A stretch of DNA of 64,000 nt from Silene latifolia (taxonomy: Eukaryota; Streptophyta; Magnoliopsida; Caryophyllales; Caryophyllaceae): assembly GCF_048544455.1 (NCBI RefSeq), contig NC_133532.1:15130948-15194947 (forward strand). Direction: 5' to 3'. The position numbers and the translations under genes are program-made. This document shows, one piece after another, positions 1-12,405 of this stretch. The notes beneath the pieces are model-generated. The model searched no databases. It had not been told where the DNA came from and was given only the letters and a program-made list of their open reading frames with translations. Every line of letters starts with the position of its first letter. Positions within the stretch are counted from its first letter, which is position 1.

Positions 1-102
1 TCTTTATTTTTCATAATTCATTTTTGTTTCTCGTTAATACTCCACAATATTCTCATCGTAAGTTTAATTTCTGTCTGACTTCCTCTTGTTCTTCCTCATC
101 AG

Positions 103-1451
103 CCAGCACCATCGGCTTTGGCATCCTATAATTCTCCAGGTATTCTGAAATATGTTTTGTCATTACTTGTATTATTTTGTTTTTCCTCCCCGTGTATATA
201 TATATCTTGCGTAACACACTAATTATTCCTGCTACTATCTTGTCTTTTTTAGGCAACCATGGTGGTTCGACTGACAAGGCGGTTGACTGCATTATAGCTG
301 TTAAAGATCCTTTCGGGCCTCAATCTGTATCCTCTCACCCTTTGACAGATTATTGCATCTGCTCTCCATTGATTCAAAATGGAATATCTGGCATGCCTGT
401 AAGTAACTTTTTACTAGTCCCGATTTGTTTGCACATAGTATGCCTGTATCCAGGTCTTGGACAATACCTAGTATGCGAATATCTCTTATGAGCTTTGTTC
501 ATCATGCAAAACAGGTGATTGATAAACCAGCAACAACCAGAGTTTCATCTCTCGTTACCTCAAGACATATCCCTCAACGACCATTGACAATGCGTGCCAG
601 GAAATACAATCCCAAAAGTGATGGGCCAAAGGTGAGAAATTATATAATACAGAGAGTTTATTATTTCCAAATTTCCATCACCTTTAGTTGCTCTTAGTTA
701 GCAATCTTAAATTATTTGTCTGTTACCATTTCAGGTTCCGTTCTTTGATCACATTGATGAAACACCGAGTACCCAAAAGGAGTCTACTTTTATTATTCCA
801 AGGGAGAATCCCAGGTCGGTGTTTGAGGCTACCCCTAATCTGTCCGGTGTCAGCTGTGTCAAAGCCGCCATCACTGATGCATCTACTTCGCTACATGATC
901 TTAGACTCAAATCTAAGACAGACGAAGCTAGCAGTTCCACGCCCTGCAACTTGGAGAGTCAAAAATCAGTTAACGAGAAATGGCAACAGGTCAATCCATC
1001 AGCATCAGTGCCAAAACTCCAACGACCTGATTATTACACACAGCCATCAATCCAGGAACTACTATCAGCTGAAAGCAATGACCCTGGATTTTGCAGTCAT
1101 GTACAGGATTTTGTGGTGGGCCGACACGGGTATGGAGAGGTTAAGTTCGAAGGGGAGACAGATGTACGTGGGCTGGACCTTGATGCTCTTGTATCCTTCA
1201 ATAAGCGGGAGGTTATCGTCTATGAGGACGAGCATGAGAAACCCGAGATTGGAGAAGGCCTTAATAAGCAGGCCGAGGTTACTCTCCTGAACGTAAAGTG
1301 CAGTGACAAGACAGGAAAAGAATACAAGAGTGGGAAGATGGTCGATAAGTTTTTGGAGAAGCTGAAGAAAGTGGCTGAAGAACAGGGAGCTGAGTTTGTG
1401 TCCTATGATGCTGTTAATGGTGTGTGGAAGTTTCAGGTTCAGCATTTCTAG
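103..1451 (+). CDS. NUP98: Nucleoporin NUP98, 3' part (C-terminal autopeptidase domain)
   Basis: Partial gene; the 5' part lies before the window. Exons read as 103-139, 253-398, 515-631 and 735-1451, with AG/GT borders and one continuous frame (P-A-P-S-A-L-A-S-Y ... VQHF, stop TAG 1449-1451). A linker carries the family's 'SSLVTSRHIPQR' and 'ARKYNPKSDGPKVPFF' type motifs. The last about 140 residues are the NUP98 C-terminal domain, with 'DFVVGRHGYGEVKFEG', 'FNKREVIVYED' and 'GLNKQAEVTLLNV'. In animals and fungi this domain anchors NUP98 in the pore and cuts itself after His-Phe. Here the protein ends exactly at His-Phe with no tail and no fused NUP96, as expected if plant NUP98 and NUP96 are separate genes. 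The FG-repeat region must lie upstream. The next gene is convergent, with 764 bp between the stop codons. Confidence 0.93.
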
Positions 1452-2215
1452 TCAGTATGGGATAGAATTACTTAATTACCTGTTCAGTTAGGTTAATTAT
1501 GATTTTGCAAGTAAAAATTTAGGTTTAGGTAAATAAGAGCTGGGTAATTCAGCTAATCTGATGTAAGGGTGCAGTCGTTTAGGTTTTTACTGTCTCAGTA
1601 ACATTTGTACATCAGCGTCTGTTTGCTGGCTCAGAACAAAGGTGAAGTAATATAGTAGTGATTGGAAAAGTTCTGTTTAAGCAAATTTTTGTAAGCATCT
1701 TTCAATAATGTATCGGGTAAATTTACTTTACTCGTTCCCGTTTGTGTGTTTTTAGCCAATTTACATGATGTTCATATGTTAAATCAACGTTTTTTTTCAG
1801 TCGCAATCATCTAGTGAACTATTTTGTATTGTTGAAGACGATTTTAGAATTTCTATACTCAATTTTGCACTCGGACACATAAACTTCACCGAGTGAAGCC
1901 ATTCCATTCCGCTAATAAAGCAAAGAAGGTTTCATGTTTACTGTACACAAGACTAGAGAATGGTTCACTGATTACATTGGTATGTCAAATATGACTAGAT
2001 CAGAAAGCTGGTTAAAGATCAGCAAGACTCGATGTCTCAATGTCTCAATGATTTATATGAAATTTACAACAAATTCGGTGAATTAACACGAACACAATTA
2101 AGCTCAAATACCACTTCTCAATCACCATGCTGCACATCCACGACAAACCAGGGAAGGCATTTGGCACTACCAAAGAGCTTCGCCTAATGATCATAACATC
2201 GGCTCTCTAAAAGCC
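1452..2215. other. Spacer between convergent NUP98 and VPS2 genes
   Basis: This stretch holds the 3' UTRs of the two tail-to-tail genes. An AATAAA-like signal on the + strand (aataaag near 1914) could end NUP98. I see no coding potential and no repeat of note, apart from a short tandem 'gatgtctcaatgtctcaatg' near 2030. Confidence 0.6.
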
Positions 2216-5200
2216 TTATGTACCCCGAAGTGCTGCTAATCTTTCTTCAAGGTCATCAATGCCCGATCTGGTAAAGAGAAAAAAAAAAGTCACCACTTAA
2301 TAAGTACCACTGTCAAGGACATATGTGATGCAATCATGCACGAATGAGTCTTGTATGAGCTGGTCTCATAAGTGAGAAATAACTTTCGACAGTTTACATG
2401 AGAAAACGACTTATAATCATGAATTCATGATATTAGATCTGGGCGCCACAAACCACCTACTAGCAGTATTGGTTGCATTATGGCGCAAACAATTGAGAAC
2501 AGGCTTAACAACTGGTTACAAAATAATTTGGGTTCAGCGAACATGAATCATCATTCGAGCCCGCTTAGGCAGGAGTCCAGTAATGAAAAAATATAAAAAA
2601 AAAAAGGATCGGAGTGTGAAGCTAGCAACGCGTAAAATTATGTTGTCCGAGACAATAGAAACTATACACACGTCAACATAAAGGATTACAATATGATAAT
2701 GAAAACTATAAAAGATGACAGGAGAAAGTGATGATCACTTACGTGCTCGCTTCCTCGGTTTTCTTTCCAGCAATTTTTCCCTTCGGAGCCGTAGACAACT
2801 GCAAGAAAATCCAAGAACAACAATTTTAAGCTTGTCTCAACATAGTAAGAATGAGAGTGTATAGAAAACATTCTCCTTGTACTAACCTGTGAAGCGACAT
2901 CAACTCCAATTTCATCAAGCACCTGAGTAACAATACAAAAACTATCAGAACAAAAGCTAAAAGACTGAGACACAGTAGCACTTAAGTAATGAAATTCGAT
3001 TACTTTCACATGGATATCACAGGGTATTATAAACTTTTCACTGAAGAAGACCCATGTTTAAATAATTTAAGATCTTCTCTAGAGCTAATGTGACCTTGTA
3101 CACACACTCGCTTTTGTGGTTCACTGGCTCAAAAAACTCTAAGCATGTTCAGTCTATTTTGTTTAGAGGTTTACAAATTATTATAGGTACTAGTATTGGT
3201 GCCCGGCTTCGCCCGGGCTACCTCTACTTACCATTAAATTTTTTTTTTCATTAAATACAATTACTTAGAGTTGCATAACCCATAAATTTATCATTAATAT
3301 ATTTTTCTATGACATATCCTAAAATTACGATGAAATAAATTTTGAGACAAATTAACTACTCCTGCTATTAATATTTTACTCTTATTAATGAAACAATAGT
3401 AATAATATTTCACTACTTGCCCGTAATCATTGTTACTTTCACTACTCTCGCCGTAATTATTATCTGTCACTACTGCCGCATTAATATTGATAATTTTACT
3501 ACTCCCGTCATAATTATTGTTACTTTCACTATTGCCGCATTATTATTGATTATTTCACTACTTCCGTTGTTGTTTCTACCACTTTCACTAATCTCGCTGA
3601 TAATATTGTTATTTTACTATCATATTTTACTATCATACAATTCTTTTCTTTACTGACGAATTTACTTTACTACTTAGGCATGCAATTTTAAGAAGATTAT
3701 ATATTTATATAAATATATTACATATATGCGTTAAATCAAATCAAAAGAATTATGCAATATTAATTATATATTTTGGAATCTAACTTGAATTATTTATAAC
3801 GCAATTATATCATATTTTTGTATGTTAAATAATTAACATCTCTATACATCTAATAAACTATAAAGTTTAATAAAATTGCATAGATTTTAAATTTAATATA
3901 TAATTTTATGATGATAATGATTAATACCATAAGTGTGCATGTTTACACTAATTAATTATTTTGACCATCTTCTAGTTTTCTATAAATATTTAGAAAAATT
4001 ATCAAGCATCTTCTTTCTTTTAGTCTCCTTGAAATTGACCATCTTAATTAATTATTTTATTTTAAGGAAATTGACCATCTTAAATAATTATTTTATTTTA
4101 AGGAAATAGTCCATGTTTTACTCTCTTACAAATGTTTAGGAAAATTACCAAGTTTCTATATAATTTAATTTTAACCCAAACTATATAATATTTGCATTGA
4201 GATCCCTTAATCGGGTCCATCACATGGGACTAGTGATTTAAAACTATATAGTATAATTAATTTGTATAACTTTCTTTAATTAAATTGAAATCCCTTGGTT
4301 TCTGGATTTAATATATAGTATTGATTAGTGAGAAACTGAAAGTTGTATTTTAGGGCAAGCCAGCGCTTGCATCAACTATTAGTGAGACCACACCACAAAC
4401 TTCAAGTACAATAGAAAGCGTCATATACTTCTAAAAATGCCACCATGATTGCCTTTCTTCGTAGTATGAATGATGAAACAGCACTAAAAAAAAGGAAGCA
4501 AGTACTCAGTGGTTGGAAAAAGTAGTAGACCTGATTCGTCAAATCGTCTGTTTCCTCTTCGGCCTCATCATTGTCCAAAGCATCATCAATCGCATCAGAC
4601 ATCATTTCAGTCTGAAAGGTGAAGAACATTGTCTCGACTTAGATATCAAGAAGCCAAGAAATTATTATTGGTACAGTTGGAAAAACATACTGCCATGTCC
4701 ATTTGTGCAGACTCTCTCTGAAACTTTTTCAATATTTCCATTTGTTTTGCCGGTGCCATTGTCTGCCAAAATAAGATAAAAGGCAAAAAAGGCGAAGCAA
4801 ATTCAGAACCCAAATCTTGGCAAAGAATAGCATTCACTGAGTCAAGGGCTTAAGCAGCATTAATATAAACCCTCTATTTCAGCCAACTATCCTCATCTGT
4901 TCTTTTTATCGAAGTCACAAATGTGGCTAAATACTGAAATGGAAGGAGAATCTAGAAAGTTTGACAGATACAACAGCAACAACCCTTAATCCCAAATTGT
5001 TTGGAATTCGCTAACATGAATCATCATTTAATACTTAATTCCAGGTAGAGTAATAAAATAGGGGAAAGGGAAAAAAGTAAACACGATAACTAGTCAATAT
5101 AGAAATATCTGACAGAAAAAGCGATGAATCCACCAAACGCAAATCTTACGACAAACCTTATTCATTGTAGCCATTGCTGTTGTGGCACCCTTCAATCCAG

Positions 5201-7705
5201 AGGCAACAGAAGATTGAGCATGGATAGCCTGGCGAAAGACAATGAGATTTAAACATAGAAATCCTAGAAAAACAGGAACCTATAGCCAATTGGATCTAAA
5301 AAAAATGAGAGTTCCAAGGTGCACCTGTGTATGGGTCGATATACCTCTCATTTGAGCTCGGCTGCCTTGCAAATTAGTAATTTGTTTTCTAAGTCTTATT
5401 AGTTGACGGGCAAGAATCTTAGTTGCTGCCTGCAATGTTAAGAAAGTAATACTTTAAGTACACTGACCACATAAATGCCTCAAAAGATTCTTAAAACCTT
5501 TAGCATGTACAACGAACACGACAACATTCGGTCACGTAAAAACTGTCAGTTATCCTTGGCTTTAGTGGAGACGGAATGCTACCTCATTGCCTGTTTTTGC
5601 AGTCTTTTTTATTTCAGCAACCAACCTCTTTTCCTGTCAGCACAGCATATTACAGCATCAGTCAAATATAAGTGTATTCAAGAAGCTTGATCAAAAGGAA
5701 CAATTTCCAACAAGAAAATGCTTATTTGCTCAACATACTTCTACTTGCAGTGATGAAATTTCTTTCTCAATACCTGAAACAAAATAAACAATTAAATTAT
5801 AATTCTTTCAGTCCGTCCTTTTTTTCAACCTCCAGAACTTACACGAGCTCTAAACAAGTGGATTCCAATTACCTACAAAATCTTTTTCAGTATTTAAACC
5901 CAACTCTAGAAGAACATAATTGCGACATCAAACTAAGATTATTGGCATTCCCTAATAGCACAAATAGTTATACATGATAGTACAAAATAAGGTCCAACTC
6001 TATCGGGGTAAGGCGATTCATATGAACGCAAACTAAGATTATTGGCATTCCCTAATAGCACAAATAGTTATACATGATAGTCTCACGTGTGAGACCAACC
6101 CATTAACCTTATAACTAAATGAGGAATACATAAAAATTTTGGTTGATCTAGCACTTGATATTGTCTCATAAGGGATAACTATTGTAGTAATGACCCTAAA
6201 AAAAGTGAGGATCTTTAGCTAGAACATTCCATGCTCTTTGGCTGCAGGAAATGGTATGAAATAACATTAATGATTCCCTTTCTTCATATTTGCCGTTCCC
6301 TTACCTCACTAACCCAACCACCAACACCCACAGGCCACAAACTTTCTCCCCAACACCCACCAGGCCACCACCACATTCCCTCACCAATACAAATAGAGAA
6401 ATTAGGGGTTATTTCCTTTCATGAATGTAACCAAACAAAAGGGGGAGTAGGGAGTAATCCCTTCCCTAACTACATCAAAAGCCATAACCCACTGGCCTAA
6501 GCACTACAAAAACAAAAGCGCACCCTTAGCGTGCGTTTGGATAAGGGGTATTTGGAGGAACAGGAAGGGGAGGACGGGGAGGTAATTTCCTTTTTGGCTA
6601 GCAAAATTGTTGTGGAGGAATTTGGGGGGGAGGAAAAATGGATTTCTCCATTTCCCTCCTACATGTCAAATCAAAATCCCCCAACCAAAGGAAAGATTTG
6701 GACGGAAAACTCTTCCTATTCCTATTCCCTTTCCCTTCCCTTCCCTCCTCTTTTACTACCCAAACACAGATAAAAAAATGGTAGGGTAAGGGAGGAGAGG
6801 GAGAATGAGGGAAAGGGAAAGGGAAGGAGTTTTCCCTCCAAATATCTCCTTTGTTAGAGCCTAAAGGGGTTTTAATTTGCCTTATTGGGGGATATTGAGG
6901 GATTGATTTTCCCTCCACTCCAAATCCCTCCATATTCATTTTGCTAACAAAACAAGGATATTACTTTCCTTTTAAATCCCTCCCCTTCCCTCCCCTCAAA
7001 ATCTCCCTATGCAAACACAAGCTACACAACCCTAGTTCCAAATCAAAATTCCTCTTTATATATCACTTTTACTCTCTACCTACCATAGTAACCATTCTTA
7101 CCAAAAGTCTTTTAGGAGCTAGGACCATCCCACCTAAGTCTCATGGTATATTGATATCCCCGCAAGTCGAGAGCATGACTAGCTAAGATCTAACCTTAAG
7201 GTTTTGCCTCTCTCCTAAGGATTCAATGTGGCTATTTCGTCGCCCCAAAATATACCATACAAAATTTATTCAAATTTAACAATAAACTATTAATACAAAT
7301 ACAAATTTGTAAAACACCATCTTATCATAAAACTTTGTTGATTACATCAACATTATCCAACAAAAGAATAACAAACAACAAATTGAAAATGCAAGATAAT
7401 AAAAAGCTGAATTTTTTTAAATCATACCTCTTGTAGCATTGGTCATTTCTCTCTTACTCTCCCGAAGAGCCTCTGATATTACAAATTCACATTAATTCCA
7501 TACAAATCAGTACAAATAAGAAATACCCCACAAAAAATTAACAGAATTCAAAGTTGAAACTACTTCCCAATTGCATAAATAGGATTAAAAGACCAAAACT
7601 TTATGAAAATTTAAGCTGCAATTAGCTATAACAAAATAATGTAAAATTAAGGGTAGCAAGAAATAATGAACCTTTGGCAGTTGGGGTTTTCTTGAAGATG
7701 TTCAT
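2216..7705 (-). CDS. VPS2.2: ESCRT-III subunit VPS2 (VPS2.2/VPS2.3 type, CHMP2-like)
   Basis: ESCRT-III filament subunit acting in membrane scission at endosomes. Eleven exons on the minus strand: 7705-7672, 7472-7428, 5773-5739, 5633-5583, 5429-5325, 5228-5157, 4762-4691, 4611-4531, 2922-2887, 2798-2743 and 2267-2216. They join in frame to 212 aa, the usual family length. The protein starts MNIFKKTPTAKEALRESKRE (basic helix 1). It continues with 'EKRLVAEIKKTAKTGNE' and 'LARQLIRLRKQITNLQGSRAQ', the helical ESCRT-III core. Next come an acidic stretch (DDALDNDEAEEETDDLTNQVLDE) and a C-terminal MIM1-like end, 'IDDLEERLAALRGT', for the VPS4 MIT domain. The N-terminus and core resemble Arabidopsis VPS2.2/VPS2.3 more than VPS2.1; I cannot choose between the two. 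Intron 8 carries a Helitron (3190-4324) and intron 2 a foldback MITE. The 5' UTR reaches to about 7860, with another Helitron directly upstream. Confidence 0.93.
3190..4324 (-). mobile_element. Non-autonomous Helitron in VPS2 intron 8
   Basis: Read on the minus strand the element starts TCAATACTATATATTAAA and ends in a GC-rich hairpin (GCCCGGGCGAAGCCGGGC, plus-strand 3201-3218) about 7 nt before the terminal CTAG (plus-strand 3190-3193). It sits between a host A and T, as Helitrons require. The same two ends occur in the copy at 34290-35139, which fixes both borders. The inside is AT-rich with imperfect 'actactcccg..ttattgttactttc' repeats (3410-3640). No RepHel coding is seen. It lies wholly inside an intron, so it should be removed by splicing. 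Confidence 0.8.
5929..6081. repeat. 53-bp direct duplication, 100-bp period
   Basis: The segment 5929-5981 (caaactaagattattggcat...) recurs without visible change at 6029-6081, exactly 100 bp further on. It lies in VPS2 intron 2. The 47-bp spacer is not repeated. Perfect identity suggests a recent local duplication. Confidence 0.85.
6529..7022. mobile_element. Foldback MITE, 'GCGTTTGGAT' type (Tourist-like)
   Basis: The left end GCGTGCGTTTGGATA and the inverted right end (GCTTGTGTTTGCATA on the opposite strand) match at 12 of 15 positions. The interior is made of purine-rich then pyrimidine-rich blocks ('ggaggggagg' / 'ccctcccctt') that can fold back. A second set of ends near 6760-6780 suggests two related copies side by side or nested. 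A clearer relative lies at 43298-43584. It is within VPS2 intron 2. Confidence 0.55.
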
Positions 7706-7899
7706 GGTGGTAGTGTTTGTTTGATTTGCAGGGTTTATTTGGGAGATTGACGAACTGAGTATTACGATGGTGGTGTTTAATTGAAACAGAATGAGGTGAC
7801 TGGTGAGGTGATGAAAGTTGAGGACTTTTTGTTGAGTTTTTCTGGGTAGTTTACTTTATGTGTCCTTCTCCTGATCTTCTTAAAGAGTTAATTTACTAA

Positions 7900-8690
7900 C
7901 TAGTGTAGATCCCGCGCAATGCGCGGTAAATTTAGGCTTTTTAATTTTTAGTATATTAGTTATAGATATGATTTATATCTCGCGAATTTTTATAAAAAAT
8001 AACTAATATTAAAATTAATCAAAAGAATTGAATAATTCCATGAATTGTGTTTTTTATGAAAATATTTTAACTACATCAATTTTTTTTAAAAAAAAAATTT
8101 CATCACGAAGTTAATAATAGGAGATACAGTTTATATGTATAGATTATTTTAAATAAAAAATTATTTTAATAAATGAAAATCTAATTTGTTTCCATTTATA
8201 AGTTTGAGCACTTTGGTGAGAAAACTTTAGAGAAGTTGTATTCTCTTAATATATAGAAGGATTTATACTTTTAAAATTTGCACCTCATTAATATTTATAA
8301 GTTTACTCTATTGTATTTTGATATGAAACAAAAAAATTGAAATAGAAAACTAATAAAAAAAATTATTTAAGTTGTGAATTTTTTATAGTGAATTTATTTG
8401 CAACGAAGCTAATAGTAAGCATATGTCAGGTTATTTTCTACAGTAATAATTATTGCATTGTTGAAAAATTTAGCAACTTATACTTTATAATTTAATATCA
8501 AATTTATTTTATTTTAATGAAAAAATCATAATTATGAATTTATTTAAAAAATTAGAGTTTATTTATAACAATATATTTATTGAAAAGATAATAATGTAAT
8601 GAAAGAAAATTTTATTTATTACCATATTTAGCTAGATGCTTTTTGGAGGGAAAACTAAGAGAAGTTTTATTCTCTTAGTAGTAGGGGGGA
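7900..8690 (-). mobile_element. Non-autonomous Helitron, 791 bp, copy 1 (upstream of VPS2)
   Basis: On the minus strand the element begins TCCCCCCTACTACTAAGAG and ends with the hairpin CCGCGCATTGCGCGG, eight bases and CTAG (plus-strand 7900-7903). It is flanked by A and T with no target duplication. A sister copy of 792 bp lies at 50467-51258, with the same ends and only scattered differences by eye. No coding capacity is seen. The hairpin end lies 194 bp upstream of the VPS2 start codon, so it borders or forms part of that gene's promoter. Confidence 0.85.
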
Positions 8691-9099
8691 TTCTGTCACG
8701 TCATTTATTTATTTTTTATTTTGACTTAAAAGACCAAGAAAATGGAAAATAATCGGTAAATAAATCATAATGGAGGTTTATGATCAAATTTATCAATAAA
8801 AAAACTTTTCAAATATAAAAAAAGCCCACTTGTACCCCTCTGATATCAGAAAAGTCCACTTGTACAGTTGTACCCTTTAACTTCCTAGTTATTCTCACAT
8901 ATACCCCTTAAGTATAGTAAATGACGAATATTGAGGATGAAGTGTGGTAAAAGGGTAAATGATGAACGTTGAAGATGAAATTGAGGCATATAAAAATGAA
9001 TTTGAAGGGAAAACGATGTTTGTTGGAGAGAAAACAAATATTTCAATTAAAGTATGATATTGTTTACATAGCCCTTAACATCGTACGTAAGGTACTTAA

Positions 9100-10176
9100 G
9101 AGCATGTACAATAGAGAGGAGAATATGATCCTCTTATTTTTTCTTTCTCCCTATCTTTTTTCGACACATCACTTTTTCTATGATCCACTTTATTTTCTAA
9201 CATTTACATCCTCTTCATAAAATTTTCCTTAACATTTTACCACAATAGAGATGATCCTCTTATACTTCCTCTCTACAATAAATTATTCTTATAACATTTT
9301 ATAAATTTAAAAATAATTTGTTAACACTCCACATGGAAAATAATGAGTGGATATTTGGCACAAGGGCCAAAGATCAACTTCCTCTAATTTTAGAGGAAGT
9401 AGTGTTCTTCCTCTTACTAAGGCCTCGTTTGGTTCATACGGGAATAGAACCCCCGTGTTAATTTGCAATTCACTGAAATCCAACTCCAATATTCAATTTC
9501 CATGAAATGATATATGTTTGGTTATGGATCCTCTCCATTTCCTTTCTCTCCATTTCCTCTCACAATATCTTTAAATATTAATATCTCCTTTCATTCTCAT
9601 TTTCCTTTATTTTTATGCGTAAATTTAGAACCGTTAGATATTGTCAAAATGCGATCTGGACCATTAATAAGAACTTGCCTCTCCATTTCTTTTTAGGAAA
9701 TGGAGAGAAATTGGGCTCTGTTTGGTTGCCTTGAGGGAGTTTGTTTTTCCCATGAATTAATCTCCCGTGTATTGTTTGGTTGAACCGTGTCAATTCACGT
9801 GATTTTAATTTCTAATTACCAATATACCCTTCCGCAATATTACTAACACTTAATTTGTAGGGGTAAATGGGTAATTTTGAAAGAAATAAGTTGGGGGAGC
9901 TTTCAATTACCTAGGGAGGGGTTGATAATCAAACTCATAAATCATGTAGGAGTTGAAAACTCCCTTGGAATTGTAAATTCCCCCATTTTTCATTGAGGGT
10001 AACCAAACAAGTTACCAAAAACTCAATTCATGAGAGTTTAGAATTCCCATGAATTAAGAGGGTAACAAAACAAGCACTAAAAGGATCCCCCATGTATGTT
10101 CTACAATAGAGACGAGTTCCTCTTAGAAGAGACAAAAGGCTAAGAGGAGGCTCAATCCTCTCTATTGTACATGCTC
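9100..10176. mobile_element. Tourist-like (PIF/Harbinger) MITE
   Basis: It has perfect 21-bp terminal inverted repeats: GAGCATGTACAATAGAGAGGA at 9100-9120 and its reverse complement at 10156-10176. They are flanked by TAA on both sides (9097-9099, 10177-10179), the target duplication of PIF/Harbinger elements. The sub-terminal 'gatcctctta' repeats are also inverted. At 1077 bp it is long for a MITE because at least one other element (about 9713-10078) sits inside. No transposase coding is visible. Confidence 0.8.
9713..10078. mobile_element. Inner foldback MITE inside the Tourist-like element
   Basis: The left end gggctctgtttggttgcctt and the inverted right end (tagtgcttgttttgttaccc on the other strand) are roughly complementary. 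'cccatgaattaa' occurs in inverted arrangement near both ends. The stretch before it (9425-9710), beginning 'ggcctcgtttggtt', may be another inserted element. Borders are approximate. Confidence 0.4.
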
Positions 10177-10430
10177 TAACACTTCTTCCCCGCTTCATAA
10201 TGACAAGCGAGAGTTCACTTAACGTCTTAGTTGTTGGTGCTTAGTATTATGATGTTGGAATGTGGACTTTCCTTAAAAGTAAGGGTACAAATGAGACTAG
10301 TCTATACTTGAGTAGTGATATAAGTGAATAACTAGTAAATTGAAGGGTATAAGTGGGTTTTTCTGAAAAGTAGGGGTACAGGTGGGATTAGCTCATAGCA
10401 GAGAGGTACAAGTGAAAATTTCCCAGAAAA

Positions 10431-10764
10431 CAAATGGATAAGACACTCTAAAATAAAATAGATAAATAATTATCTGAACGTAAGGAGGATGGGCAAGTCT
10501 TCTGAGTAGCTACGACCACTTAGGAAAATTTGAGAAATAAGTTTATTTTATTTTAAAATTACTGTATACATTTAGTGATAGAAGTTATTTTGATGATATT
10601 ATAATTTTAAATTAGGAAGCTAATTAATTGACTAGCTTATTTTTAAACTCGAAATAAATCTCATTACAACAAAATTACATATATTACAACAAAATTAAAT
10701 ATGCCGTAGGATCTAAATTGAGGAGACTAGTCCATGTGTAACACTATCTATTATAGGCCGTAAA
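10431..10764. other. AT-rich spacer
   Basis: I see no gene, RNA or bordered repeat in this AT-rich stretch between the MITE stack and the next Helitron end. Confidence 0.5.
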
Positions 10765-11974
10765 CTAGTTGGAAAGCCCGTGCGATGCACGGGACTCCCA
10801 TTAGGATTATCTGTAAAAATATATTCTTAAGTTGATAAAAAAGTCCTACTATGTTGTCATTGATGGAAACAAAATTCGTGATTGGTATAGATGATAACAG
10901 ATGAATTATTAGTGATTTTAGCATAAACGTTTTGCCAACGATTAGTATAACATCAAGTGACATAGTTATAGCATGTCGCTAGCTTTTTAATTTTTACAGG
11001 CACAACTGGTTTTTAATTAAATACAAAACGCTTTCTCTATAAACATGGTGGAGCTCATCAATATGAATCCTTAATAACGGAGACATACCTTTATGAGTTT
11101 TGCAAATTATTTTACAACTACGTAAAACTGAATGATGTTACAAAAAACAGCATATATCATAATTATATATATTTAGTGCGTTGAGAGAAAATGGTAGATC
11201 TCTTACAACATAATTATACCTTGATTATTTACACTTAAGAGTATTTTCTCCTTATAAACATCACCCAATATCTCTCATTCTATTACATAGAATGCACGGG
11301 CACCTAGTAGTATTATCTGTGACAACATCAGTTAGTAGTTTATGTCATTTTTTAAAATAATTGGGTTACCAAGTTAGTATAATAATGTCAGTTAGTAGTA
11401 TATATTTTATGGCACCGCAGACACGTTATTTTATACATTACCATGGTCTGGTAATAGAAAACTATTAAATTTAACAAAAACTCAAACTATGCTAAAAATG
11501 GAAGCAACCAAAATTTTGAGGGTTGATTTAGATGAAGACAGATTAATCATGAGTTCCTATAACAAAAATGCAACGAAAGCGTTGTGGCATTTGCTATTTA
11601 ACTATGTCAGTTGTATACTAACATTCAAAGATATAGTTGGATTATAGAGTTAACGTTCTTATTGTTTTAGCACCATCTATTTTTTACCGAAATAGTCTTT
11701 GACTACTTATCCTTAAAAACTCCATGCAAAATATATAATACGACATCTTAATTTGGTAAATTATGAAAACTTCTTTGTAAACAATGTCCTTCTTGTGGCC
11801 TTGATACATTTGGTCTCTATCATCGATGTGACGATGTAGAACGTTAATCTCTCGGATGACGTTGTTCTTGAAACTACATAAAACTTGCCATTAATAAAAA
11901 TTGGTTTCGGGAGGTAAATTTCAACATGATTTAGTGACTGTCCCTAACTCTTGTTTATTGTTAAGGCGCAGTAT

Positions 11975-12405
11975 TAGAGCCGGCAAACAATGACACGACA
12001 CGAAAACACGACAAGAGTCCGACACGAAATTAACGGATTTGGGTTGGCATTTAACGACCCATTTATGTAAGTGGGTCGACACGAACACGACATGGGATTT
12101 AATTGGGCTAGGTTTGGGTTGAACACTCTACACACGAACCCGACACGAATAACCTATTTACTAAATTAATCCCAAGTTTTCTTGATCCTCACATAAATAT
12201 ACTTACATTTTCCAAATATGACATGACACGAAAACACGACCCGAAATTAACGAGTTAGGGTTGAGGTTTGATGACCTATTAATGTAATTGGATCGACACG
12301 AACACGACACGAGATTTAATTGGGTCGGGTTTGGGTTGAAAAGTTCGTGACCCGTTTAAATGTGACACCTGAACCCGACACAACCTGATTTGTTTGTGAC
12401 GTCTA
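11975..12405 (+). mobile_element. hAT-type MITE, TAGASCYGGCAAACA family, copy A
   Basis: A 431-bp element with ends TAGAGCCGGCAAACAA and (inverted) TAGACGTCACAAACA. The body is full of 'cgacacgaacacgac' words. It matches copies at 26902-27350 and 42012-42443 along its length. Flanking 8-mers (cgcagtat / catagcat) agree only partly, so it is older than copy B. It is inserted in the helicase remnant of the Helitron above. Confidence 0.75.

Larger units (their letters stand above)
8815..10430. mobile_element. Outer foldback element of a nested MITE stack
   Basis: The left arm near 8821-8935 (agcccacttgtacccctctg ...) returns as an inverted, diverged copy near 10300-10420 (... gcagagaggtacaagtg). 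Both arms share the order 'CACTTGTACC', 'AGAAAA', 'CCCACTT(G/A)TACC', 'TAGTTATTC'. The arms enclose a younger Tourist-like MITE (9100-10176), so this is an older foldback element split by it. Exact ends and target duplication are unclear. Confidence 0.5.

Noticed and set aside
819-1451. A complete 210-aa plus-strand gene starting at Met 819
   Set aside because: The frame is open upstream to an AG acceptor at 735, and the earlier exons at 103, 253 and 515 supply conserved NUP98 sequence; this is the last exon, not a separate gene.
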